Assembly (NCBI GenBank): GCA_950022295.1
Contig: OX465600.1
Span: 23,225,282-23,289,281, forward strand
Direction of reading: 5' to 3'
DNA: 64,000 nt
Source of the DNA: Bromus sterilis
Taxonomy: Eukaryota; Streptophyta; Magnoliopsida; Poales; Poaceae
In this document: positions 43,119-54,561 of the stretch, piece by piece
Layout: every line of letters starts with the position of its first letter
Position numbering within the stretch: the first letter of the stretch is position 1
Position numbers and translations under genes: made by a program
Notes under the pieces: generated by a model
Databases searched by the model: none
Told to the model about the DNA's origin: nothing
The model's input: only the letters and a program-made list of their open reading frames with translations

Positions 43119-44764
43119 TGATGGCGAGAGAGTTGACGGGTGTAGTCTTCTCGCCCTTCGTTGGTGAGCCCCAAGTGGAAGGCGTGATGTAGCACAGAAG
43201 CAAATTACCCTCAGTAAAGATACCAAGGTTTGTATCCAATAGGACTCCAGAGATGATAAGTAGGTGTCAGCTGCGCAACTGACGCGGACCTGCACATAGA
43301 CACAAATAACTTTGTTCCCAACGAAATTCAGAGAGGTTGTCAATCTCTCCGGTCTTGTTGTTCACAAAGGATCAAACACAAGGGATAATGATAGCAACTG
43401 AAAGTAAAAGCAGAAAAGTAAATGAGCGTGGAAACAGTAATGAGGATATGGACCGGGATACGTGATGTTCACTAGTGATCTCTCTCTCCCAAAAGACGAT
43501 AAAACTGCTATGCGAGGTAAACAAATTACAGAAGGGCAATTGACAGGATTATGAACGCACCGCAATGCTAACTATGCTACAAAAGAAAGGAAGAGGCTCA
43601 AAAGCACGGTCAGTACGCCAAAATAAGTAGACCGAAATCCAACTGCATCTACTACTAATCATCCACCTTGAGATATCTATCCAGAACATCTCGCGGGTAT
43701 TAAGTTGTGAGCCCCACCCAAAGTGTAAACCCAAAGCAACAGACAACTGCATTAAAAAGCACTTTGCGTAAAGTAAACAATCCTTGCAACCGCGGTTACA
43801 AGCACCGTTGTTTTCCCCCTTGTGGCAACATCACATCTCCTAGACTCATGTTTCTGTCACTCAAGCGTGTCATCAGGGGGCATGAACCCACAATCGAGCA
43901 TAACGTTCCCTCTTGGGGTTACTACCTACTACTTGGCCAAAGCAATAAGCAGCAACGGAGAACATGCAAGAATTACTTAGGAACAAAAATATAAGAGATA
44001 ACAACCAAATATATTACTCAATCACAATCTGAACATAGTCTCATAATCCATCAGATCCCATCAAACTCAGCATAGCAACAACAGAAAGATTACAAAAGTG
44101 CCTCGATCATGTAGGGCAGCTCACGAGGTCTAAACCATGAAGAACAAAGAGGGGAGGAGAACATCACATAGCTACTGATCACGGACCCATGGTCCAAGGA
44201 AAACTACTCACGAGACATCCGGGGAGCATCCATGGTGGATAGGAGACTCCCGGAGGTCGGTCCTCCCTCCGGCAGGGTGCCGGGAAGAGGTCTTCTGGTG
44301 CTCCCGATCTCGGAAGCGCGGCGGCGGCGGAACAAAGGAGAGATCGCGAAAAAGGGTTCTCCCCTCGGAAGTTTCCCGTGACGGAGAATATATAGGCGAA
44401 GGGGGGCAGCCAAAGGTGGACCAGGGGCCTCAGGCGCCCACCTGGCGCGGCCAGGGGTGGGGCCGCGCCGGGTGTCCGCCTGGGCCACCCCTGGCTCCCC
44501 TCTGGCCCCACTCAGGCTCTTCACGAAGCTTCCTGTACACTGATTTTTCCTATATTTTTCCCGGAATTTTTCTGGCACTTTTTATATGGGGGAAAACTGA
44601 AATAGAAAAACAGCAGAAAATAGGAACTGGCACTGTGGTGCACTGAGTTAATAGGTTAGTCCAAATATGATCAAAAGTGTATGAAACTGTATCTAGATCA
44701 TAGCAATATCACACAAAACATGCATGGAGCAAGCAGAAATTATAGATACGTTTTGGACGTATCA
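43119..44764 (-). repeat. G5 3' LTR (1646 bp)
   Basis: It pairs with 49000-50645 and has the same length. GC hairpin at 44444-44469. Confidence 0.93.
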
Positions 44765-44778
44765 ACATCCCCAAGCTT
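44765..44778 (-). promoter_or_regulatory. G5 polypurine tract
   Basis: AAGCTTGGGGATGT on the minus strand. Confidence 0.88.
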
Positions 44779-47542
44779 AATTTATGCTCGTCCTCGAGTA
44801 GGTAAATGATAACGTCATAATTTCTGTGGTGACATGCTAGCAACCATATAAGAACTTTGAAAAGTAAAGCAATCAAGGTTAGAAACTCAATTCAAGTCAT
44901 AACATGCAAGAGTCTATATTAGCATTGAAACAAGTAACAAAAGAACATTAGGTGTAAGAGCTCGCGCTGTCCGTGACTCGAATGTCTCCAAATGGTGTTT
45001 GCGTGCAAGAAGGGGGATAGGGAATACGAGAAAAACAATTTATTTGTTGAGAACTCAATCTACTAAAGTTTCACACTCGGTCTTTTTCTGGAATCTTATC
45101 TTGACTCGTCCCCAGACCACTAGCCAGGTACAATTCAATTTGATCCACTCCTTTTTCAATATTTTGAGCACTCATGCAATGGATGAGCGTAAGAACAAGA
45201 GTTGACACTTAGGATGGCAAAGAGAGAAGTGTGGAGGAGGAAGACAAAAAGGATGAGAAAGGCTCACATCAATGAGGACAATCATAGGCAAGAGATGCCA
45301 AATGATAGATATGATGTGAGGAGTAGGGATTGCCATGCAAGGGATGCACATACGAGCTAGGAAGCTCTCCAATGGAACTAGTGGGGGTGCATCTAACTTG
45401 CTCGCTCATGAAGACCTAGAGCTCGTTTGAGGAGGCTCATCCTTGGAATATGCAAGCCAAGTTCTATAGTGTGAAGGTCCCCACATAGCTATATGCATAA
45501 TGATCATCTCTATGGAGTACAAGGATATAAAGGGAGTACTAGTGTGGATCTCTCAAAAGGATAGTAGTGTTGCCCCTTTCTCTCTTTTTATTTCTTTTTC
45601 TCTTTTTTCTATTTTGTTGTATTTTTTTGTGGCCTCAATGGCTCTTTCTATTTAACTCTCATTTGTCCTCTTTGGGATATTTTATTGTGTCCACTTTGGG
45701 ATCTTTTCCTCACTTTAGGGCAACACTCTATTTTACAAGAAGGTAAAGGAGATCTTTCACACTTTACAAGGTACTCAAAATCATAAAGAAGATGTAACTA
45801 TCATGATGTATGCAATGTATGTCGCTGCCAGTGTAGCAGGAACATGTATGACATGAAGATCAAGTCATGAAGAGGTGGATGTTGCATGTCAATATATCTC
45901 GGAAAGGCTATGGAAATGCCTTGATAGGTAGGTATGGTGGCTGTTTTGAGGAAAGATATAAGGAGGTTTATGATGACAGAGCGTATCATGCCAAGGGTTT
46001 GGATGTACCAGCGAAGGTGGACACCAACTCTCGGAGTGAGAAGAAGGCAATGCACGGCACGGGAGAGGCTAGCAAAATATGGGAAGGTGGAAGTGTCAAC
46101 TTTCAATACTTACATTAGTCCGAAGAACTCATGCACTTATTATCGGTAACTCTCAATCTAAAAAGGAGGTTCACAAAGAGACAAGTACCCCGAGGAGGAG
46201 TGTATGGGGGTTTCGTTATCCTTGCGCATCCTCGACTCATGGTACGTGAGTGTTCTCTAATATTCGATCCCTCCAAAGATTAGTGATCCATCTAGTAGCT
46301 AGAGTTCTCAACTAGTTTTGTAGGTTTTGAAAATACACACGGATTGCCCAAAATACGACACCTATCACTAATAGGCTAGAGCTCTTGACACCAAAAGTTC
46401 AAACATTACTCACAACAATACCTCAAAACTCTTGCAAGTTACTACTAGAATTAAATAGCAACCTCAATTACCTACTTTCAAGACAAGATACAACTCAGTG
46501 CAACAACCAACTCTCTTTAACAAGATAAACATGAAAACTAAAAAGAGTTCCAGCAACAAACTAAACAAAAGCCAAGGCTCTTGCTAAAGACAAAATAAGA
46601 CTAAGACTAAACATGGCAGCAGCTACGAAAAGATAAAGAACACACAACAGCAAAAAGATAAGCAGGAAAAATCCTATGATGTGTTCTAGATTTTAAAAGT
46701 GGAGCGTGTTTCTCTCCCACACAAAGTAAGACGGGGTCTAACTTGTTATGAACAGCAAGCAAAACAAAAGAAAACTAAAAATAAAACCTAAGAGCGAGAC
46801 GCTCCAAGCATAGCACATAATGCATGAAGTGATAAAAATATAGTGAGACGAAGGACGAACTGATGATTGTTGATGGAGAAGGGGATGCACGGGGGCATCC
46901 CCAAGCTTAGACGCTTGAGTCTCCTTGAATATTTATTGGGGATGCATGGGGGCATCCCCAAGCTTGAGCGCTTGACACTCCTGGATCTTCTTTCATCATC
47001 TTTCATCGCACACTTGAAAACTCACTTCATACATAACTCATCATAAGCTGATTAGAGAGGTTAGTACCCTTCATAAAATAATTTTTTTTCCACTGGATAT
47101 AAAGATATTCTTGAAGAGCTACTGTTTCTCAAGAGTGCCAAAAAGTTTTTTTGCAAAGAAAAAGAAAGCTTAAGGTTTGCAAAAGTTAGGAGAGACAAAA
47201 CGTGGCAGAATCTATGAAAAACAGAACAGCAGGTAGTAAAGAATTTTTTAGGGGCACTTCTGCAACTCAAATCAAAAAACTCAGAACATACGGAAGTTTC
47301 ACAATTGTATAGAGCATGCTTTCAAAACAATTCAGATCAAAAAGATGATCTGGTGATTTGATTCGAATTTTTCTGTCAAGGGACAGAATCTGTTTTCTGG
47401 ACAGCACGTCACAACTTTTGCTTCCCTTATCATAAGAGGCTATAACTTGGCACAAAGCTGAAAAATAAAGATACAATGATGTTGCTACAGTAGTAAAAAA
47501 CATCAGGACACAACAAAAAGCAAAAAGAAACCTAAATTTGTT
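44779..47542 (-). other. G5 3' non-coding region
   Basis: Same order as G2 and G4: pyrimidine tract 45571-45630, sense/antisense open-frame block 45801-46149, paired PPT-like repeats 46890-46908 and 46948-46966. The part from 45835 to about 47000 is almost identical to 55625-56810 of G6. No gene supported. Confidence 0.7.
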
Positions 47543-47566
47543 GCGGGCTGCCTCCCGAAAGCGCTT
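47543..47566 (-). other. Conserved post-coding hairpin motif (G5)
   Basis: CGGGAGGCAGCCCG hairpin at the boundary between the orphan-ORF cassette and the shared 3' region. Confidence 0.5.
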
Positions 47567-47625
47567 CTTTAGAGCCATTAGCTAGGCTTAAAGATTATAG
47601 AAGATGCTCTCACAAGAATAAGAAT

Positions 47626-48744
47626 TTAGAAGCAAAAGAGAGCATCAAGAAGCAAATGTGAAACACATTTAAGCCTAGCCCACTTCCTATGCATAGGCAT
47701 CTTGTAAGAAAATAAATCAAAGAAGCACAAAGTGACATGCATAGGAAGGTAGAACAAGAACAACTTCAAAATTTTCAACATGAAGAGAGGTGTTTTTGTA
47801 ACATGGAAGTTTCTACAACCAAACTTTCCTCTCTCAAAGTAATTTTCAGTAGCATCATGAACAACATCAAGAATATAACTATCACATAAATCATGTTGTT
47901 CATGACCTACAAGCACACGTGTATTGTTTTCAACACGGTTTTTAGGATCATAAGATAAATGTAACCCATCACATTGAGCTTTGATAAGAGGAAAATTCTC
48001 CGGAGTTGGAGATTTTAAAAGGATAATAGGACACTCAAGTGTGGGTGAGATAGCAAAAATTTCATGCTTAACATGAGGAACTATAGCAAGTTCATCTCCG
48101 TAAGCATCATCCATAGTGGCATCAAGGCCATAAGCGTAGAAGGCATCAACTTCATCAAAAAGGGATATTTCAAAAGAATCCATAGGATCATAATACTCAT
48201 ATAAGGTAAGAGTAAAAGAGTTACTCTCATTAGAAGGTAGACATGGATGGCTCCATTCTTCCTCCTTTTGTTCGTCACTCTCCTCCTCTTCTTCATCCAA
48301 AGAGCTTTCAGGTTCAGTAATTTCTTCTTATATAGAGTCCTGCAAAACATTAGTCTCTTCCTTTGGGGGAGAGACTCTCTCAAGATGATCAGTAATATAA
48401 TAATTTGCATCATAATTTTCCAAACAATAGTTAAGTATAGACAGACTCTCAGATTTGTAAGGGGCGTCATCAATATTTTCAAGAAAAGAAGTAATTTCAT
48501 AGGCACCCTTAAAAGCAACAAATTCTTCTATTTGTTTTGCATCATAAAAATCATAATTTACCTTAGCATAAGAAGCTAAGGTTTCATCCTCATTATACTC
48601 ACATTGGAAAGCAAGGTGTTTGTGCCTCATAAAGAAACAAGATTCATCCCTGCAGAAAGATATATTATATATTGAGCACAAGTTTTTAGCATACTCATAC
48701 GATTGATGTATGAGTCTCCATAAGTGTATCCCTTTTTGAGACAA
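47626..48744 (-). pseudogene. G5 orphan acidic ORF of unknown function (one in-frame stop)
   Basis: About 370 codons in one frame, broken by a TAA near 48328 where G6 reads SMEEEI. The start is unclear, because the N-terminal part is open in two frames and no good ATG fits this one. Features: a Cys/His-containing N-terminus (FCRDESCFFMRHKHLAFQC), an acidic run (EEEEESDEQKEEEW), LTLYEYYDPMDSFEISLFDE, DAYGDELAIVPHVKHE, LVGHEQHDLCDSYILD, and a hydrophobic C-terminus (LFLFYLPMHVTLCFFDLF) that could be a membrane segment. It occupies the place of gag. Similar ORFs are common in Triticeae repeats, but I know of no assigned function. Confidence 0.65.
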
Positions 48745-48971
48745 GCGGTATTCCTTGTAATATTATTGTTGATCCTCAGTGAATCCTCCATGCAATTAAG
48801 ATATAGTTTCAAAGAAGTTAGACATTGATTGGCAAGTAAGGAACTAGACATACTATATTTTTTTTTGATTTTTGATAAAGGACACAAAGATAAAAACTGA
48901 AAGGTAAACTGACAAGACTAAAAAACAAAGGTAAAGGGTAGTGTGCAACTCCCCTATCTTAGCACTCGGAG

Positions 48972-48989
48972 TCCCTGGCAACGGCGCCA
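48972..48989 (-). promoter_or_regulatory. G5 primer-binding site (tRNA-Asp, one mismatch)
   Basis: TGGCGCCGTTGCCAGGGA on the minus strand; one G-to-A change. Confidence 0.88.
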
Positions 48990-48999
48990 GAAATTTGCT

Positions 49000-50645
49000 T
49001 GATGGCGCGAGAGTTGACGGGTGTAGTCTTCTCGCCCTTCGTTGGTGAGCCCCAAGTGGAAGGCGTGATGTAGCACAGCAGAAAATTTCCCTCAGTAAAG
49101 ATACCAAGGTTTGTCTCCAATAGGACTCCAGAGATGATAAGTAGGTGTCAGCTGCGCAACTGACGCGGACCTGCACACAGACACAAATAACTTTGTTCCC
49201 AACGAAGTTCAGAGAGGTTGTCAATCTCTCCGGTCTTGTTGTTCACAAAGGATCAAACACAAGGGATAATGATAGCAACTGAAAGTAAAAGCAGAAAAGT
49301 AAATGAGCGTGGAAACAGTAATGAGGATATGGACCGGGATACGTGATGTTCACTAGTGATGTCTCTCTCCCAAAAGACGATAAAACTGTTATGCGAGGTA
49401 AACAAATTACAGAAGGGCAATTGAAAGGATTATGAACGCACCGCAATGCTAACTATGCTACAAAAGAAAGGAAGAGGCTCAAAAGCACGGGCAGTACGCC
49501 AAAATAAGTAGACCGAAATCCAACTGCATCTACTACTAATCATCTACCTTGAGATATCTATCCAGAACATCTCGCTGGTATTATGTTGCGAGCCCCACCC
49601 AAAGTGTAAACCCAAAGCAACAGACAACTGCATTAAAAAACACTTTGCGTAAAGTAAACAATCCTTGCAACCGCGGTTACAAGCACCGTTGTTTTCCCCC
49701 TTGTGGCAATAGCACATCCCCTAGACTCATGTTTCTGTCACTCAAGCGTGTCATCGGGGGGCATGAACCCACAATCGAGCATAACGTTCCCTCTTGGGGT
49801 TACTACCTACTACTTGGCCAAAGCAATAAACAGCAACGGAGAACATGCAAGAATTACTTAGGAACAAAAATATAAGAGATAAAAACAAAATATATTACTC
49901 AATCACAATCTGAACATAATCTCATAATCCATCAGATCCCATCAAACTCAGCATAGCAACAACAGAAAGATTGGAAAAGTTCCTCGATCATGTAGGGCAG
50001 CTCACGAGGTCTAAACCATGAAGAACAAAGAGGGGAGGAGAACATCACATAGCTACTGATCACGGACCCATGGTCCAAGGAAAACTACTCACGAGACATC
50101 CGGGGAGCATCCATGGTGGAGAGGAGACTCCCGGAGGTCGGTCCTCCCTCCGGCAGGGTGCCGGGAAGAGGTCTTCTGGTTCTCCCGATCTCGGAAGCGA
50201 GGCGGCGGCGGAACAGAGGAGAGATCGCGAAAAAGGGTTCTCTCCTCGGAAGTTTCCCATGACGGAGAATATATAGGCGAAGGGGGGCAGCCAGAGGTGG
50301 ACCAGGGGCCCCAGGCGCCCCCCTGGCGCGGCCAGGGGTGGGGCCGCGCCGGGTGTCCGCCTGGGCCACCCCTGGCTCCCCTCTGGCCCCACTCGGGCTC
50401 TTCGCGAAGCTTCCTGTACGCTGATTTTTCCTATATTTTTCTCGGATTTTTTCTGGCACTTTTTATATGGGGGAAAACTGAAATAGAAAAACAGCAGAAA
50501 ACAGGAACTGGCACTTTGGTGCACTGAGTTAATAGGTTAGTCCAAATATGATCAAAAGTGTATGAAAGTGTATCTAGATCATAACAATATCACACAAAAC
50601 ATGCATGGAGCAAGCAGAAATTATAGATACGTTTTGGACGTATCA
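49000..50645 (-). repeat. G5 5' LTR (1646 bp)
   Basis: TATA near 50275-50268 (minus), donor GTGAGT with GT at 50092-50091, acceptor TGTGTGCAG|GTCC ending at 49171; intron length 922 nt. An open frame (49224-48853, minus) runs through U5 and the primer-binding site into the leader. Confidence 0.93.
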
Positions 50646-50650
50646 ACATT
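50646..50650. repeat. Target-site duplication of G5, right copy (acatt)
   Basis: Matches 43114-43118; lies in the G4 protease (VDFTIMDIEC context). Confidence 0.95.
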
Positions 50651-52525
50651 CAATGTCCATAATAGTAAAATCAACGGGAACATAATTGTCATTGACAATG
50701 ATAAGAACATCGTCGATCTTCCCCAAAGGTTTCTTTACGGAAGAATCAACAAGACGAACACCAAAAGAACAAGGATCAAAAGGTTTCAATTCAAGCATAT
50801 CATACATTCTTTTGGGCATAACAGAGGTACTTGCTCCAACATCACAAAGAGCATAACAAGAGAAGTTATTCAATTTATTTTTATCAAGGGATCCCAACCA
50901 TCTTCTAGCTTCCTAGGTATGGAGGCTTCTAGTCTAAGCTTCTCCTCCCTAACTTTTATTAGAGCATTGGTGATATGCTCTGTGAAGGCAAGATTGAGTG
51001 TGCTAGTGTGGGGTTCTCTAGACATCTTGTGTAGGAAACCAATAACTTCAGGTAAAGTGCATTTGTCAAAGTCTAGGTCACTACTATCTATCAAGGAGGT
51101 AGTGATATCATTTAGGTTCACTTGTTTGAAAGCCTCTATGTTCATAGAGGTTTCTTCATCTATGGTTGAGGTGGTAGCATCACCATTGATAGGTCCAATG
51201 GGATTAGGGGTGTGATGGGTGCTAACAGTTTGGACATCCTCAACTACTTGGATAGTAGCTACTGTGTGGTAGGTAGGAAGGCTCTTAATTCTCTCTTCTT
51301 CCTTGGGTACAACTTCGGGTTTAGCTGCCATTTGGTTTATCAAGATAGATTGGGTATGCGACATGTTTGAAACATAAGTCTCGATGGCAGTGAGTCTAGT
51401 TTGGAGACTGGAAATGTCACCGTTCAGGCTCTCAAGCTGTTTGCTAGTGTTTTCCAGGATAGAGGAGTGTTCATCTAATTGTCTAGAAAAGGCCTTGTTT
51501 TGTTCCAACTGAGTGTGCATATAGCTTTTGGTGGCCTTTTCTATTTCTACAAGTTTCTCATAGCTGGGCAGGTCTTTTTCCCTATAGTTCTGGCTGTAGG
51601 AGTTGCTGGTGGTAGGATAAGTGTTGTTCCCATAGTTGTTGGATGGGAAAGGTCTAGGATTACTAGCAAAGTTGCTCCTATAAGCATTATTGTTGAAGTT
51701 GTTTCTAGAGACAAAATTAACATCTACTTTCTCCTGAGCAACCAAAGAATTTAAAGGAACATCTTGAGGATCAATAGAAGGTTGCTTGGTAAGTAGAGAC
51801 ATGATAAGGTCAACCTTTTCATTTAAAGAGGAGATCTCCTCGACAGAGTTTACCTTCCTACCGGTTGGAGATCTCTCGGTGTGACATTGCGAGTAGTTCA
51901 GCATCATCTCATCAAGTAGCATTGTAGCAACACCAAGCGTGGTTGACATAAAAGTTCCTCCCGCGGCTGAATCTAACAGGTTCCGCGAGGTGAAGTTCAA
52001 GCCTGCATAAAAAGTCTGGATAACCATCCAGGTAGTCAGTCCATGTGTGGGGCAGTTCTTGACAAGCGTCTTCATACGTTCCCAAGCCTGGGCAAAGTGT
52101 TCATTATCCAATTGCCTGAAATTCATAATGTTACTCCGCAATTGAATAATTTTAGCAGGGGGATAGTACTTCCCTATAAAATCATCTTTGCATTTACTCC
52201 AAGAATCGATACTGTTCTTGGGAAAAGATTGTAGCCACTCCTTGGCTCTTCCTCTCAAAGAGGAAGGAAAAAGCTTCAGCTTGACGATGTCTCCATCCAC
52301 TTCCTTGTACTTCTGCATGTCGCAGAGCTCGATAAATATGTTTAGGTGCAAGGTAGCATCTTCTCCTGCTCTTGGGAATTGATCTTTCATGACCAGGTTA
52401 AGCAGAGTAGGTTTAATATCATAAGAAGGTGCTGAAGTGGCAGGTGGAGCAATAGGAGTGCAGATAAAGTCACTGTAATTGTGACTAGTGAAGTCACACA
52501 ACTTAGTGTTTTCATTGGAACCCAT
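50651..52525 (-). pseudogene. gag: G4 gag and protease N-terminal part (frameshift before protease)
   Basis: Gag starts at ATG 52525 (MGSNENTKLCDFTSH). The gag domain (RGRAKEWLQSFPKNSIDSW, DDFIGKYYPPAKI) and Asn-rich linker (NNFNNNAYRSNF) match G2 and G3. The next segment (51304-51603 on +) is a different coiled-coil cassette (LEQNKAFSRQLDEHSSILEN, LQTRLTAIETYVSNMSH). The sequence then returns to the shared RIKSLPTYHTVATIQ block. The frame ends at 50870; the protease (YALCDVGASTSVMPKRMYDM, KKPLGKIDDVLIIV) is in another frame, so a frameshift lies near 50880. The protease is then split by G5. Confidence 0.88.
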
Positions 52526-52652
52526 AGTAGCAGCAGGTATTTTTGGTATTTTTGATTAAGGACACAAAAGTAAAAAACTGAAAGGTAAACTAACAAGACT
52601 AAAAAGCAAAGGTAAAAGATAGTGTGCAACTCCCCTATCTTGTAGACTTGAG

Positions 52653-52670
52653 TCCCCCGCAACGGCGCCA
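52653..52670 (-). promoter_or_regulatory. G4 primer-binding site (tRNA-Asp, one mismatch)
   Basis: TGGCGCCGTTGCGGGGGA on the minus strand. Confidence 0.85.
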
Positions 52671-52680
52671 GAAATTTGCT

Positions 52681-52892
52681 TGATGGCTTCTCGCCCCTCG
52701 TTGGTTACCCCAAGTGGAAGGTTTGAGGTGAAGTGTAGCAACAAATTTCCCTCGGTGAAGATACCAAGGTTATCGAACTAGTAGGACTCAGGAGACACAA
52801 GTAGGTGGCAACGTTGCCAAAAATTGCTTCCTGACTAGGGTGTTGTCGTGGACCTGCACACATCAACAAATAACTTTGCTCCCAATGAGTAC
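52681..52892 (-). repeat. G4 5' LTR, inner part (U5 side), split by G6
   Basis: It matches the start of 38371-40016 and continues at 60427 after G6. The leader-intron acceptor (GTGTGCAG|GTCC) is at 52855-52854. Confidence 0.92.
52888..52892. repeat. Target-site duplication of G6, left copy (agtac)
   Basis: agtac precedes TGATGTGC of G6 and recurs at 60422-60426. The joined sequence GAGTACAGAGGAG matches the intact G4 LTR at 38578-38590. Confidence 0.95.
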
Positions 52893-54547
52893 TGATGTGC
52901 GAGGTGATGATAGTGATTTCTCTCCCTTCGTTGGTGAACCCCAAGTGGAAGGCGTGATGTAGCACAACAGCAAATTTCCCTCAGTAAAGATACCAAGGTT
53001 TGTCTCCAGTAGGACTCCGGAGATGATAAGTAGGTGTCAGCGGCGCAACTGACGAGGACCTGCACACAGACACAAATAACTTTGTTCCCAACGAATTTCA
53101 GGGAGGTTGTCAATCTCTCCGGTCTTGTTGTTGACAAAGGATCAAACACAAGGGATAATGATAGCAACTGAAAGTAAAAGCAGAAAAGTAAATGAGTGTG
53201 GAAACAGTGATGAAGATATGGACCGGGATACGTGATGTTCACTAGTGATGTTCACTAGTGATGTCTCTCTCCCAAAAGACGATAAAACTGCTATGCGAGG
53301 TGAACAAATTACAGAAGGGCAATTGACAGGATTATGAACGCACCGCAATGCTAACTATGCTACAAAAGAAAGGAAGAGGCTCAAAAGCATGGGCAGAACG
53401 CCAAAATAAGTAGACCGAAATCCAACTGCATCTACTACTAATCATCCACCTTGATATATCTATCCAGAACATCTCGCTGGTATTAAGTTGCGAGCCCGAC
53501 CCAAAGTGTAAACCCAAAGGAACAGACAACTGCATTAAAAAGCACTTTGCGTAAAGTAAACAATCCTTGCAACCGCGGTTACAAGCACCGTTGTTTTCCC
53601 CCTTGTGGCAACAGCACATCCCCTAGACTTATGTTTCTGTCACTCAAGCGTGTCATCAGGGGGCATGAACCCACAATCGAGCATAACGTTCCCTCTTGGG
53701 GTTACTACCTACTACTTGGCCAAAGCAATAAACAGCAACGGAGAACATGCAAGAATTACTTAAGAACAAAAATATAAGAGATAAGAACCAAATATATTAC
53801 TCAATCACAATCTGAACATAATCTCATAATCCATCAGATCCCATCAAACTCAGCATAGCAACAGCAGAAAGATTACAAAAGTGCCTCGATCATGTAGGGC
53901 AGCTCACGAGGTCTAAACCATGAAGAACAAAGAGGGGAGGAGAACATCACATAGCTACTGATCACGGACCCATGGTCCAAAGGAAACTACTCACGGCACA
54001 TCCGGGAAGCATTCATGGTGGAGAGGAGACTCCCGGAGGTCGGCCCTCCCTCCGGTAGGGTGCCGGTAAGAGGTCTGCTGGTGCTCCCGATCTCGGAAGT
54101 GCGGCGGCGACGGAACAGAGGCGAGATCGCGAAAAAGGGTTCTTCACCCGAGGGTTTCTCGTCACGGAGAATATATAGGCGAAGGGGGGCAGCCAGGGGG
54201 GCCACCAGGGGTCCAGGGGCCCCCCTGGCGCGGCCAGCCCCTAGGGCGCGCCACCAGGGCGCCTGGGCCCCTGGTGGTGGCCGTCTGGCCCCACCTAGGT
54301 TCATCTGGAAGGTTCTTCTGCGCTGGTTTTTTATCTGATTTTTCCCGAATTTTTGGAGCACTTTTTATATGGGGGAAAACTGAAATAGAAAAACAGCAGA
54401 AAATAGGAACTGGCACTGTGGTGCACTGAGTTAATAGGTTAGTCCAAATATGATCAAAAGTGTATGAAAGTGTATATAGATCATAGAAATATCACACAAA
54501 ACATGCATGGAGCAAGCAGAAATTATAGATACGTTTTGGACGTATCA
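52893..54547 (-). repeat. G6 3' LTR (1655 bp)
   Basis: Pairs with 58781-60421. A tandem duplication of TGATGTTCACTAG (near 53233-53258) accounts for most of the length difference. Confidence 0.92.
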
Positions 54548-54561
54548 ACATCCCCAAGCTT
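54548..54561 (-). promoter_or_regulatory. G6 polypurine tract
   Basis: AAGCTTGGGGATGT on the minus strand. Confidence 0.88.

Larger units (their letters stand above)
43119..50645 (-). mobile_element. G5: non-autonomous Gypsy element with orphan ORF instead of gag
   Basis: 7527 bp, with LTRs of 1646 bp at 43119-44764 and 49000-50645 and acatt duplications. A primer-binding site and polypurine tract are present. Its LTR subtype is that of G2, and the first internal bases after the primer-binding site also match G2 up to about 48862. The coding cassette between there and 47597 is then unrelated to gag-protease. The 3' region is nearly identical to that of G6. Confidence 0.93.
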
